From NCBI RefSeq assembly GCF_019803445.1, contig NZ_CP081844.1, forward strand, positions 2,864,501-2,928,500: a DNA stretch of 64,000 bases, read 5' to 3'. Positions 34,428 through 43,806 of the stretch are shown piece by piece. The notes under the pieces are model-generated. The model ran no database searches and was not told the DNA's origin. It was given only the letters and a program-made list of their open reading frames with translations. Position 1 is the stretch's first letter. Each line of letters begins with the position of its first letter. Position numbers and translations under genes: made by a program. Source of the DNA: Caenibius sp. WL (lineage in GTDB: Bacteria; Pseudomonadota; Alphaproteobacteria; Sphingomonadales; Sphingomonadaceae).

Positions 34428-35184
34428 GCCCTTCGATCTTTCCGGAAAGGTGGCATTGGTAACCGGCGCAAGCAGCGGGATCGGGCAGGCTACGGCCCAG
34501 CTTCTCGGTCTGCGAGGAGCTAGGGTCGCAGTGGCGGCGCGGAACGCCGCGCGTGGGCTTGAAACGGTCGAGAGCATTCGCGCCGTGGGCGGGACGGCTA
34601 CGTTGATCGAGGCCGATATGGAAGTCGCGGCAGATATAGAAACCATGGTGGAGGCGGTTCTCGAACAGTTCGGGCGGCTTGATATCGCGTTTAACAACGC
34701 TGGCATCACCGGACGCGCTGCACCTTTCCACGAGCAGGATCTCGACGACTGGGGCGAAGTCATAATGACGAACCTGACCTCGGTGTTTCTCTGCATGAAA
34801 CACGAGATTGCCGCCATGCTGCGTTCCGGTGGCGGAGTGATCGTCAACAACTGTTCGGGGGCAGGCGTGATGGCCGCGCCGGGGCTGCCGCACTACACCG
34901 CAGCCAAGCACGGAGTGCTGGGACTGACCAAGGCGGCCGCGAAGGAATATGCGGCTCAGGGCATTCGCGTGAATGCCATTTGCCCAGGGTTCATCGAAAC
35001 ACCTCAACTCAGCCGGTTCCTCGAAGATCCAGAAGTGCGCGCAGCAGCCGTGAGCGGGATACCTGCTGGCGTCATGGGTCAACCGGATGATATCGCACGT
35101 GCGGTTGCTTTTCTGTGCTCTGGCGAGGCAGCCTATATCTCGGGCGATACGATGTTCGTGGATGGGGCGGTGATGTGCCGGTAA
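34420..35184 (+). CDS. Short-chain dehydrogenase/reductase
   Basis: A 254-residue SDR oxidoreductase of standard length. The cofactor motif TGASSGIG is at 15-22, NNAG near 91, the catalytic Ser in NCSGAGV, and the YTAAK pair near 155 (YxxxK). The C-terminal GDTMFVDGAVMC is the family end motif. NAD(P)-dependent oxidation or reduction of an alcohol or ketone is expected. It overlaps the upstream EthD gene and likely follows it in a catabolic step. The frame open from 34366 is not the true start. Confidence 0.92.
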   Translation: MAEPFDLSGKVALVTGASSGIGQATAQLLGLRGARVAVAARNAARGLETVESIRAVGGTATLIEADMEVAADIETMVEAVLEQFGRLDIAFNNAGITGRAAPFHEQDLDDWGEVIMTNLTSVFLCMKHEIAAMLRSGGGVIVNNCSGAGVMAAPGLPHYTAAKHGVLGLTKAAAKEYAAQGIRVNAICPGFIETPQLSRFLEDPEVRAAAVSGIPAGVMGQPDDIARAVAFLCSGEAAYISGDTMFVDGAVMCR

Positions 35185-35355
35185 AATTGACTCTGTCAAA
35201 GCAACGGCGCCAATTGGCTGGGTAACCGCTTTATGAGGGCGGCTAAGTATGCGCAAACTCCACAAACTTGCCAATTCGTTCCGATATTTTCACCCACACT
35301 TGAGATCAACCGCATTCTAGCTTCTGGTCATGAGCCACAGATTGGGCAACTTCGA

Positions 35356-35547
35356 CTAGCTCGCCTTTGGACCGACCTCGCCAACAAAACGGCCATACAC
35401 TTGCTTGAATGAATCCGTCGGAAGCTGCCCTTCATTCATGTCCCGCCATACCTCCTGTGGTGCCAGAGGATCGACCTCAATTGGATAGAGCGCGTCAACA
35501 GGCGGCTGTTTCAAGCTTTCGACAAGCTCTTTGAAAAAATAGCGCCA
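35356..35547 (-). pseudogene. Truncated coding remnant, unidentified
   Basis: A 63-codon open stretch with coding-like composition (WRYFFKELVESLKQPP ... QEVWRDMNEGQLPTDSFKQVYG) ends at TAG (35358-35356). It is preceded by an in-frame TAA and has no start. It looks like the C-terminal part of a lost or frameshifted gene in the 400-base gap after the SDR gene. The parent family is not recognised. Confidence 0.4.
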
Positions 35548-35584
35548 TTAAGGCATCCAGAAATATAGGAGCTACCAGACGAAG

Positions 35585-36151
35585 ATGACGTTATCGCCCA
35601 ACACCGTTCCAAAGGCCGTGACCCCGGAGGTGCTCGCATTCTGTCAATCAATCTCCAACGCCGAACCGATGTTCATCACCTCTGTACCCGTGCAGGGCGC
35701 CGTTCAGTCTTTCTGCTTCGAGAACGTACAGCGAAAAATTCGTAGAAGCGGAGGCACAACCGCATACGGCTGGGCGATCTGGCACATACCTGGGCTTTAT
35801 TTTGAGGCCGAGCATCATGGAGTCTGGCGGAACAAGGCAGGGGGCTTGATTGATGTCAGCCCTCAGCTTGGGAGACGTCGCCGCCTACTGTTCTTGCCCG
35901 ATGAGAGAGCTGGTTATGATCCACGACACCCCCGACAAAACATCATGGGTCCCGACGGTGATAGCCCGGAGGCGCATGAGCTGGCCGAACTCGGAAACCG
36001 CCGTCATTCGGTGATGATGCGCTGCCGTGTTCCGGGAACGCCCGAGATTCGGCTGTACGAAACCGATCAATTGGAGCTTGCGCAGATCGATCAGCGTATC
36101 CAAGCTCTTCTAGCTGTCGCCAGTACAGGGAACTCTTATAAATCAGGCTAG
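35585..36151 (+). CDS. Conserved-looking protein of unknown function
   Basis: A 188-residue protein. The central motif AYGWAIWHIPGLYFEAEHHG then VWRNKAGGLIDVSPQLGRRR is a pattern I associate with small SecC-like or phage-island proteins, without a known function. Several His, Glu and Cys residues could bind a metal. It opens the defence island. The 424 bases after it (to 36575) show no gene. Confidence 0.6.
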   Translation: MTLSPNTVPKAVTPEVLAFCQSISNAEPMFITSVPVQGAVQSFCFENVQRKIRRSGGTTAYGWAIWHIPGLYFEAEHHGVWRNKAGGLIDVSPQLGRRRRLLFLPDERAGYDPRHPRQNIMGPDGDSPEAHELAELGNRRHSVMMRCRVPGTPEIRLYETDQLELAQIDQRIQALLAVASTGNSYKSG

Positions 36152-36575
36152 GCGTGGACTGAAAGACAGCCAGGCGTGCTCCGATACGGCAGGTGTCAGG
36201 CAGTCAGGTCTGACTTGGGAGCGACCGAGATGAGGGCGCGTAGCTGGCAGCTAGACCGCCAACATAGCCACCGGTCCCGGCGCCAAGTACGCGTATCAAA
36301 ACTTGCCATACATTCAGGAGCGGCCTGGGCCGCTCGGAAGGCGAGAAGTGGGACTTTCTGGTCAATCCATATGGTCCCTGCGAACGACAGTTTCCGTAAA
36401 GACCGGACATCAATCTGTAATTACAAAGATCCGAACACTCGTCGTGTACTCGCGAGATGCGCTGATCTTCGCCGCGGTGTCCGTACGGTGGAAACGATGG
36501 CACCAAATCTTAGGGTTGCAGGCTGATCGACCCTGTCCCGGAAGCTTGTGACCTCACAAAATCGCAACGGGTGGA

Positions 36576-38456
36576 TCACGAAACAGTTGGCGAACCACTG
36601 GCGGAGGGAAGCAATCCGCTACGTCCATCCGCCAAATCCCCCGTGAAGGTCTGCACCGAAAGTCGGTCCACGAGATCGCTAGGCGGATCGCTGTTCTCAA
36701 GGATAATGAACTGCGCACGCCCACTGAGGCTGGCCAGATGAAGGTAGAAATGCTCGTATAGCGTAGTCGCGGCCAGCTCCTTCTCGTCGGCAGCCAGCGC
36801 GCCGTGGCGTGGCACCCGGATCGGCTCTCGGTAGGTGAGAAGCGGCGTGTCGAGCGCCAACACGCCAGGATGAGACAGGCCTTTGTCCTGACAGTAGAGC
36901 AAAACCGCGACCTTGAACGCTGAGTGGAGGATAGCGCGGACGCCCTTTCCGTTTGCACCGCGCTCCTTGCCGTCCAGACGTATATCCTGGGTCTGACTAT
37001 CGAACGACACGGTCGGATTCCCTGGAAACTTCCAAGCTTGGAGCACCTCAGACACCTTGCTGGCAAAATCATGGCCAGTCGGCCCGTCGATGCCGACGGT
37101 GAGTTTCGGCTTGGCCGCAGTTGGGGCCGTCGTGACCTGAGACAATTGCACGGCTAGGCGATCCCGCTCTTCAAACAACTTTAGGCGTTCGCGAACGGTG
37201 TCCCGCGCTTCGATCCTCTGTTCGTATTCGTCGCGTAATCCCGATTCCTCCGGACGAAGGGCGCCGAGAATCCGCTCCGCCGCTGCCATTCGCCGTCGCA
37301 GCCGTTCCGACGTTGCGAGATTGGTGGCGAAATCTGCCTCAAGCCCGTTCATCGTGGCGACCAGATCCCGGCGTTCCCGATCGATCCGCGCAATCTCGAC
37401 GCGGGCCGCTACCCGTGAACGCTCGACATCCTGCCGCCCATGATGGTGCTGATGATCAACCTCGGCACCACATAAGGGGCAAGGGCGGTCGAGCCGCGCA
37501 AGAAGGAGATGGCCACCCTGGTCCAGGGCCTCAAGGCGCTCGACATCGGATTCATAGACCTCCATCAGCCGCGCGAACCGCGCCAGGGTCAGCTCGATCT
37601 CGCGGGCCTGGGCGGTCACACGATCCGCTTCGTCGACCATGCGCCGCCGCTCGCGTGTGACCTCGTCGATCCGGCGCTGACGCTTGGCGAGATCACCTTG
37701 GATGGCAATCAGCGAGGCGTCGATCCGCTTGCTTTGATCGTCGAGCTGCTGACGAGGGATGCCGATCGCGTCGATCTGCGCGTCCAGCGACGCGATCCAT
37801 TCCTCCAGCAGTTCCTTCTGGCCTTCCTGGCGGGCCTTTCGGATCTTGGGTGGGACCACCGCCACGATCGCGGAATCGTCCCGCCCGGTCAGAAGCAGGC
37901 GGAAGAGATTCTTTTCCGCCGTCGCGCTCGTGTATTGGCCGGACAGGATCGGGCTGCGCGCATCGATGATCGAGCCCTCGTCCACGAAGATGAAGGGGTC
38001 GAGGGATCGGAGCGTGACGCTGTTCTTCTCGCCATTCTCGTTCTTGACGACGAACTTCCCGCCCAGTCCTAGGGCGCCAAGGAGGACGCTGGTGATGTTC
38101 TCCGTGCGGGCGTCATATTCCGCATCCAGCACCCGGAAGGGAACGCCGGGCGGCGGTTCGTGATGCAGTCCTTCGTAAAGCCGGAACCCGGCGCCCTGAA
38201 TACCGCGATAGAGGGTGACCGGCCCGAGCGAAGGGACGTCGAGACCCAGCAGGACCGCTTCATAGCCGTCGAGCTGTTCGATCACAGGAAGCGGCGTCGA
38301 CTTCCCCAGCATGAATTGCAGGGCGGCGAGCGTGAACGACTTGCCGGTGTTCGAGGCGCCATAGATGACGTTGGGGCCATCGGCGAACGGGAGCGTGCTC
38401 ACCGGCTTCGCGGTGCCGATGAACGACAGATGCCGGAATATCAGGCGCGCGATCAT
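36576..38456 (-). CDS. ABC-3C system Rad50-like ATPase
   Basis: A 626-residue ATPase with an SMC/Rad50 layout. Walker A is GASNTGKS (33-40). Two coiled-coil arms (about 210-320 and 340-440) flank a zinc-hook CPLC (326-329). A signature-like GANGKGVRAI (about 500-509) and Walker B GVLALDTPLL (531-540) close the head. It is the last of three overlapping genes; its ATG overlaps the previous stop by four bases. The gene order (REase-fold effector, middle component, Rad50-like ATPase) matches the ABC three-component defence systems. It probably senses invading DNA and licenses the effector, an inference from the system type. Confidence 0.85.
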   Translation of the reverse strand: MIARLIFRHLSFIGTAKPVSTLPFADGPNVIYGASNTGKSFTLAALQFMLGKSTPLPVIEQLDGYEAVLLGLDVPSLGPVTLYRGIQGAGFRLYEGLHHEPPPGVPFRVLDAEYDARTENITSVLLGALGLGGKFVVKNENGEKNSVTLRSLDPFIFVDEGSIIDARSPILSGQYTSATAEKNLFRLLLTGRDDSAIVAVVPPKIRKARQEGQKELLEEWIASLDAQIDAIGIPRQQLDDQSKRIDASLIAIQGDLAKRQRRIDEVTRERRRMVDEADRVTAQAREIELTLARFARLMEVYESDVERLEALDQGGHLLLARLDRPCPLCGAEVDHQHHHGRQDVERSRVAARVEIARIDRERRDLVATMNGLEADFATNLATSERLRRRMAAAERILGALRPEESGLRDEYEQRIEARDTVRERLKLFEERDRLAVQLSQVTTAPTAAKPKLTVGIDGPTGHDFASKVSEVLQAWKFPGNPTVSFDSQTQDIRLDGKERGANGKGVRAILHSAFKVAVLLYCQDKGLSHPGVLALDTPLLTYREPIRVPRHGALAADEKELAATTLYEHFYLHLASLSGRAQFIILENSDPPSDLVDRLSVQTFTGDLADGRSGLLPSASGSPTVS

Positions 38457-38950
38457 GCCGACGGCTCGTAGAGTGTGCCTTCGCCCTGGAACTCAAGCGC
38501 CCACCGCCCGAGCCGCTGGTGCACGATGATTCGTAACTCCTCTTCCGGGAGCGCGCCGAACCGATCCGCGAGCCATTCCGCACATGATTTCAAGCGCGCG
38601 CTATAGGACGCTTCCATGAGCTCGATGAATGACGGAGCCTCCTCCCCGGCGACGTATCGTACCCCGTCCGCTCCATCGACGAGGGCAATGAGACCGGCGT
38701 TCAGCAGCAAATGAACGCCCTCGTCGATCAGCCGCCGGCGCACGAGCAGTTCACCCCCGCGTGACGGCAGGTCGGGGTGCAGGCTGTCGGGGCCTTCCAC
38801 GTCGGCCGTATGCACGACGAGGTGGTCGAACCACGTCAGCTCGCTGATGGTGCAGGGCCGAGGATAAAAGGCATCGAGCACGACCAGAGCACGCAGGCCC
38901 GTCTCCAACGGACTATTGAACAGAGGCACATCGCCCAGCGCTGCCGTCAT
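38453..38950 (-). CDS. ABC-3C middle component
   Basis: A 165-residue protein, predominantly helical (PLFNSPLETGLRALVVLDAF, then LVRRRLIDEGVHLLLNAGLI). The pattern and its position between a nuclease-like effector and a Rad50-like ATPase match the middle components of ABC-3C systems. It is presumably a wHTH-like adaptor. The ATG at 38950 overlaps the effector stop (TGATG); a GTG at 38962 is an alternative. Its stop overlaps the ATPase start, so all three proteins are made in coupled fashion. Confidence 0.75.
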   Translation of the reverse strand: MTAALGDVPLFNSPLETGLRALVVLDAFYPRPCTISELTWFDHLVVHTADVEGPDSLHPDLPSRGGELLVRRRLIDEGVHLLLNAGLIALVDGADGVRYVAGEEAPSFIELMEASYSARLKSCAEWLADRFGALPEEELRIIVHQRLGRWALEFQGEGTLYEPSA

Positions 38951-39969
38951 CACTTCACCCACGGGAGCACACCGTCGTTGGCGAAGTGGTGGCAGACGCC
39001 CTGCTTCACGGGAACCCGCGCATATTTACCGAGGACACCCGAGACCGACACGCCCTTGGCTTCATTCATGACGGCCGCGATCTTCGCCATGATGTCGGCG
39101 TGCGAGAGGCCATGGGTGTCGAACACGCCGTGAAAGATGTCCTTCTCGAATGTGGCGAGCACGGCTGGTTCGGTGCTGTCCCTGTAATAGCGCTTGAAGG
39201 AAGCGGCATCGAAGAACCGCTCCCGTTGAACGCGGAAATGAGGGCCGAACTTGGCATCGCCAAGAGCTTCGTCACCCGTGGTGTAAGACGGCGCGCCCTG
39301 TTCCTGATAGGCGGCGAGAAGCTGCGCGACGTAGGCAGCCTCTTCCGGCTGCATCGTGTCGGGGACGCTCCCGACCGGAGCTTCACCGGGATCCGCGTCA
39401 AACCATTTGACCAGCACGGGTTTCATCTCGTCTGTTCGGACGAGCTTGCCAGCCTCAAGCAGCGACACGTTCTGGAAGTCAAAAGCGTCGATGAGCGCGC
39501 GTATCTCGTCCGATAGCGGATGATGTTCACCCTCCACCAGATCGTCGGCACACCAGGTGTCCCATTGCTCCATCAGGCGCGGCCCGATCTTGCTGGGATG
39601 ACCTATGAGGTTTCGAACGGCCCGGACCGCTCCCCTCGGAGCGACGTAATAGAAGTGCGCGGGGACGCCGAAATGCCCGGCAGCACTATGGAAAAATATC
39701 TTACCCAGCTCACGGATGAATTCCGGTTCGCCCAGTGCTTTCCTGAGCTGCTTGCACTGATAATTGTCCCACGGACCATCGAAACGAGCGGCCGTGCGAT
39801 AGCCCACGACATCGCGCCCCATGTCTCCTGCACCGGAGAAACGGTCGCTGTCGGGATAGCGCGACCGCATCGACGCGACCCAGTCGTCAGTCAGCCGCTC
39901 CAAATCCGCGTCATTCAGCGCATATATTCGCGCTGCATAATCCGTTGCACCTGCCCCCAAGGATCGCAC
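38950..39969 (-). CDS. ABC-3C effector with nuclease-like N-terminus
   Basis: A 339-residue protein. The N-terminus (about 15-80) resembles a restriction-endonuclease fold: LERLTDDWVASM, GAGDMGRDVVGY (Asp53), WDNYQCKQ (Gln-x-Lys, Lys73), the arrangement D-x-...-QxK of many REase-like effectors. The C-terminal two-thirds is helical and presumably the ABC-3C-specific domain that binds the other components. It begins the operon; a GGGGGGA stretch precedes its GTG start. It would cut or degrade DNA after activation, an inference from the fold. Confidence 0.8.
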   Translation of the reverse strand: MRSLGAGATDYAARIYALNDADLERLTDDWVASMRSRYPDSDRFSGAGDMGRDVVGYRTAARFDGPWDNYQCKQLRKALGEPEFIRELGKIFFHSAAGHFGVPAHFYYVAPRGAVRAVRNLIGHPSKIGPRLMEQWDTWCADDLVEGEHHPLSDEIRALIDAFDFQNVSLLEAGKLVRTDEMKPVLVKWFDADPGEAPVGSVPDTMQPEEAAYVAQLLAAYQEQGAPSYTTGDEALGDAKFGPHFRVQRERFFDAASFKRYYRDSTEPAVLATFEKDIFHGVFDTHGLSHADIMAKIAAVMNEAKGVSVSGVLGKYARVPVKQGVCHHFANDGVLPWVK

Positions 39970-40178
39970 TCCCCCCGAGGGAACGATTGCCTGCTACCGC
40001 GCAGATTTTCAATCCTTATTATGCGCTTCTTCTCCGCGGTCAGGGGGAAGCGTTACCCCGATGGCCAGGCAGAGCTGGCCCATCGGTGAGGGTTCAGCAA
40101 AAGCACGGCGCTGGAGAAAGGGACACGGCGACATCCTGTGGCTGGACCATTCACGCCATTTCGTGTCCAATCGGGCGC

Positions 40179-41267
40179 ATGGGCGATGCGAGCGAAGACA
40201 TTGATGACTTGCCGCCGCCCACTGCGCCGGAATCGATTCCGTTCAGTATGCGCAACTTCGCGACCGGAGAGGGCGCGAACCGCACCGCCAACAAGCTCGC
40301 TTCCTATATCCGACTGATCAGCAGATCCTTGGATCTTAGCCGATTGGATGGAGTGACCGTTGCTTACGACTACGACGCGGCCCTTGCGGAGCTGGATCGC
40401 GGTGTTGAAGGCCTGCGGCCGCTAAGCCGTTCAAACGATGATCAATTGATTGGGGTCGGCATGGCGCCTGCGGTGATCCGCGACGGCGTAGTGAAAGTCC
40501 ACATCGTCTTGAACGCCCCCTATGTCGAGGACATCGAGAAGGACGAAGGAGACGAACCCGATGAGGAGTTCTGGGCCGCTCTATATCTTCTCGCCCATGA
40601 GTGCGGGCATGTCCAAGTCACCAGCGACAAGGATCGCGCATTCCCCGGCATGATCCTTCAACATGCCGTCTCCAGCTATGAGGAGGCGATCTTCATGCAG
40701 GTTAACGAGGCCTGCTGGGAGGAATATGCAGCCTGTCGCCTGAGCGCAGTTTTCGGACGCGGGCGCCTCCCGCTGTATGAGGAAGGCTTGCGCGGGGTGC
40801 TGGGCGTGGCGCGTGAGCGTGCGGCCGATGCACGGGAGGCCTTTTGGCAGCATCGCGATCTCAACCGGGCGGTCGCCGAGGTTGCCCCGCCCTTGGTGGA
40901 ACCACTTCGGTTGGCCTCCTATGTCCTGGGCCACATCGACGGCTTGGGCGATGACACTTCGATCTCGGAGGAGACCAAGCAGGCGATCGCTGACGCCGGA
41001 TATACCGACCTTGTCGACGATCTTGCTACAGCGTTGCGCTCCCTATGGGACGTTAGGCGAGAGTGGACCCATATCAGCCAGTTCGACATCATCGGCGACG
41101 TCGCTCGTGACGCGCTCTGGTCGGGAGGTCTTACCATCCGACCCGCGGCAAACGATGGTGCGACGATCAACGTGTGGGAGCCGGATGAAGTCGATCCCGT
41201 AGATATGGGGCTTGCGAAGACCTGGTTGGCGACGGGCGACGGCAACTCCGAAACGGCAGATTTGTAG
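40179..41267 (+). CDS. HExxH metallopeptidase-like protein
   Basis: A 362-residue protein with a zincin motif HECGH at 140-144 in ALYLLAHECGHVQVT, and a downstream WEEYAAC near 180 that could supply the third zinc ligand. Overall it looks like a cytoplasmic, ImmA-like or peptidase-like protein; there is no signal peptide. The frame from 39945 has an unlikely Pro/Arg-rich extension, so ATG 40179 is used. It is transcribed away from the ABC-3C operon, 210 bases from the effector start. Peptidase function in defence is a guess. Confidence 0.75.
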   Translation: MGDASEDIDDLPPPTAPESIPFSMRNFATGEGANRTANKLASYIRLISRSLDLSRLDGVTVAYDYDAALAELDRGVEGLRPLSRSNDDQLIGVGMAPAVIRDGVVKVHIVLNAPYVEDIEKDEGDEPDEEFWAALYLLAHECGHVQVTSDKDRAFPGMILQHAVSSYEEAIFMQVNEACWEEYAACRLSAVFGRGRLPLYEEGLRGVLGVARERAADAREAFWQHRDLNRAVAEVAPPLVEPLRLASYVLGHIDGLGDDTSISEETKQAIADAGYTDLVDDLATALRSLWDVRREWTHISQFDIIGDVARDALWSGGLTIRPAANDGATINVWEPDEVDPVDMGLAKTWLATGDGNSETADL

Positions 41268-41530
41268 CAGCTCAGTGCTCATTGATGCGGGCAACGGACT
41301 GACTGCATCAAGAAGCGAGCTGATATTGGCGCTCAGCTGTCCCGCCGCAGGTTTGCATGCGAATGGCCGTTTTGGGCGTGAGCGGACATTCGAGCGTCGA
41401 CCATGGAATGACTTGAACTGGTCGAGAACTGCCGGTCCAAGCGGCTCATTTTCATTCATGGACACGAGCTGCCCCGCAGACAGTAGACATCGCGGAGTTG
41501 GCTTAAGATAAAGCCCTGACTGGGGGGAAA

Positions 41531-42703
41531 ATGGCGAAGCTTCATCTATCGGATCGAGAAATCAGCCTGATCAAGGGGCTGCTCACCCATAAAGGGATGA
41601 ATGATCAGCAGGTGCTGGCAGTGTTCAGCTACCTTGACCGCAACATGAATCATCGGGAGATCGCCCAAATACGGCGCGGTGATAAGCCTCGGTACGTCGC
41701 TATCGCGGCAGCGCCGTTGGCTGAGGTCGACGAGCTTCTGTACCACTACGCCAAAATCGCTTCGTTGGCCGACCGACTCGGTTTTTGCGAAATGGACCCG
41801 ATCACTGCTAAGGTCCACAAGGCGGTCGAGATCATGAAAACCGCGATCATGGTCTACAACAATAACATGATCGTTACTCGATCTGAGACGTTCATCGTCC
41901 TCGGAGTGATCGCGTGGACCTACCTTGTTCATGCCCATCTTGAGGCGCAGAGCGTCGATCCGATTTATCGAACCCCCGACGGCACTGATGTGCTGATCGA
42001 CGGGAAGCCCAAATACTGGGAACTGACCTACTGCCTTGGCCGGCCTGAGGCAGCTCTGACCAAGGGGATGATCAACAACCTGCGCTACATCATCGCGATC
42101 AGGAACGAGGTCGAACATCGCTCCTATGAGGACATCAACGCCGAGATTCAGTCCAAAATACAGGCCGCAGCGCTTAACTTCCTGCGGTACGCCAAGGAGA
42201 AGTTCGGACCTAAGTTCGACTTCTCGCACGATCTCGCTTTCACGATCCAATTGCAGGCGCTGACCCTCGGATCGCCAAACATGATCAAGGGCGTTGGCCT
42301 GGTGTCAAAGTCGGTGGCGGCTGTGAATGCATTGATTGAAGAGCCCATGTCACCCGGAGATTTCAACGATCCGGATTATGCCTTCCGGGTTCACGTGACG
42401 CCGAAGGTGACCAACAACGCCAAAAACGCCGACCAGGCGGTCACCTACAATCCGGTGGGGTCCAACATCGAAATTGCGATCAAGCAGGTTGAGCGCCCCA
42501 AGTTCCGGCAAAAGGAAGCGATGGAACGGCTAGAGGCCGAGGGCGTGCCGCACGTCACGTCACACACTTTTCAGAAAGCCTGGAAATCTAAGAACCTCAA
42601 GAACCCAGGCAAGGGGATGGCTATCCTGCTTGGCGGGGTGTGGTTCTGGTATCAGGAAGGGATCGACGCGATCAAAGAGATAATGCTGGCTGGGCAGGGC
42701 TGA
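41531..42703 (+). CDS. DUF3644-like protein
   Basis: A 390-residue protein with an N-terminal helical domain (KLHLSDREISLIKGLLTHKG). The DUF3644-like core contains YLVHAHLEAQSVDPIYRT and LRYIIAIRNEVEHRSYEDI. The RNxVEH motif resembles conserved residues of HEPN-type RNases, so ribonuclease activity is possible. It follows the HExxH gene on the same strand after 263 bases, near the ABC-3C operon. Assignment to DUF3644 rests on the pattern only. The 335 bases after it contain nothing clear. Confidence 0.7.
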   Translation: MAKLHLSDREISLIKGLLTHKGMNDQQVLAVFSYLDRNMNHREIAQIRRGDKPRYVAIAAAPLAEVDELLYHYAKIASLADRLGFCEMDPITAKVHKAVEIMKTAIMVYNNNMIVTRSETFIVLGVIAWTYLVHAHLEAQSVDPIYRTPDGTDVLIDGKPKYWELTYCLGRPEAALTKGMINNLRYIIAIRNEVEHRSYEDINAEIQSKIQAAALNFLRYAKEKFGPKFDFSHDLAFTIQLQALTLGSPNMIKGVGLVSKSVAAVNALIEEPMSPGDFNDPDYAFRVHVTPKVTNNAKNADQAVTYNPVGSNIEIAIKQVERPKFRQKEAMERLEAEGVPHVTSHTFQKAWKSKNLKNPGKGMAILLGGVWFWYQEGIDAIKEIMLAGQG

Positions 42704-43038
42704 CGCTCCAATTCTGATAAGTAAGCGGCCCCCGGCTTGGTGGGCGGGTTACCGGCTGAACCAATGGCCGTTTAAAGCTTGCCGGTTCCGTTACTTGCCG
42801 TTCCGGACTGTCCGACAGCCTTGCCCTTCCTGCCGGTCAATCACGGTCCTCAACGAATGTCCGCTCCTGGGGGGCATCCAAGCTGGTGTATGACCGAGAA
42901 CGGCGAAAAACGGCCGGAACTGCTGGTATCCGATCTCCTCAAACGATGATCACACAGTTCTCATCTTCGTCATCGGGGGGTTCTTCAAAAATTTCAATGG
43001 CTTAGAATTTATTTCCGGGTGATGGTCTGGAACCTGCG

Positions 43039-43345
43039 CGGAAGGTCACCTGCGCCGTCAAATGGGTCCCTGATGGCGATACGCTCCGCGGCGACGGATA
43101 TGCCAAGAGTACCGGATTATTCGGCGTCGGTGCACCGGAAATGCCGGGCGCCTGTCGGCAAGGCCGCATCTGCACTCCCGGTGATCCCTACGCGAGAAGG
43201 CTATCTTGAGCGTCTGATCAGAGGCCAGGCGCTGCAATGCGACCATCTCAAGATCATTACGGCCGCCCTGTGCGGTGCTAGGCAGGCGGCCGGGGACCTG
43301 TCCTGCGCGATGGTGAAGGTAGGGATGGCGGTGGAGAGGTGTGGA
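43039..43345 (+). pseudogene. SNase-like nuclease remnant
   Basis: The frame from 43039 encodes TCAVKWVPDGDTLRGDGYAK, then LFGVGAPEMPGAC and CTPGDPYARR before a TGA; a further part (GQALQCDHLKI, AAGDLSCAMVKVGMAVERCG) continues in another frame. This is a staphylococcal-nuclease-like domain homologous to the gene at 46109, interrupted and with the Arg and Asp of the catalytic segment replaced by Gly. It is almost certainly dead. Confidence 0.75.
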
Positions 43346-43376
43346 ATGGATCAGAACCGGAGCACGCCGACTACGG

Positions 43377-43748
43377 CTACTTTTTTGATACGCTCCAGAT
43401 GCCAGGGCCCTGCGTCGCAATGAACAGAAAAACGAAGCAGTAAAGCGCGATTGTCTCGCCGCCATTGGTGATTGGATATATCCCCTTAGTCGCGTGCGTC
43501 AGCCAGTAGCCAACAGCCGCCATACCACTGGCGATGAAGGCAGCAGGCCGTGTGGCAAAACCGATCATAATGAGTGTCCCAGCCACCAGCTCGATGATGC
43601 CGGCGGAAGTGAGCAAGGGGTTCAACTTCATCGGAAATGGTGCCGGGAAATTGAAGAATTTCTGAACACCGTGCGAGAGAAACAGCAGGCCGCTGACGAT
43701 GCGCAGCAATGCGTAGGCGGGACCGTTCAAGCCAATCAAGAACTTCAT
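43377..43748 (-). CDS. DoxX-family membrane protein
   Basis: A 123-residue inner-membrane protein with four hydrophobic helices and the DoxX pattern: LLRIVSGLLFLSHGVQKFF, then TSAGIIELVAGTLIMIGF. The start is ATG 43748, preceded by GGAGATGGT; the longer frame reads into non-coding DNA. DoxX proteins occur in quinone-linked or sulfur metabolism, but most have no known role. It overlaps neither neighbour and lies within the island remnant. Confidence 0.85.
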   Translation of the reverse strand: MKFLIGLNGPAYALLRIVSGLLFLSHGVQKFFNFPAPFPMKLNPLLTSAGIIELVAGTLIMIGFATRPAAFIASGMAAVGYWLTHATKGIYPITNGGETIALYCFVFLFIATQGPGIWSVSKK

Positions 43749-43806
43749 ACCATCTCCGTCGCATGATGGACAATTAAGCCGAGAACAATTCAAAGGGAGC
43801 GTCGTG

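Noticed and set aside
33531-34850. 439-codon frame antisense to EthD and SDR
   Set aside because: It crosses two genes with clear family motifs and carries no domain of its own.
34360-35274. 304-codon frame antisense to the SDR
   Set aside because: Shadow of the SDR gene; no recognisable product.
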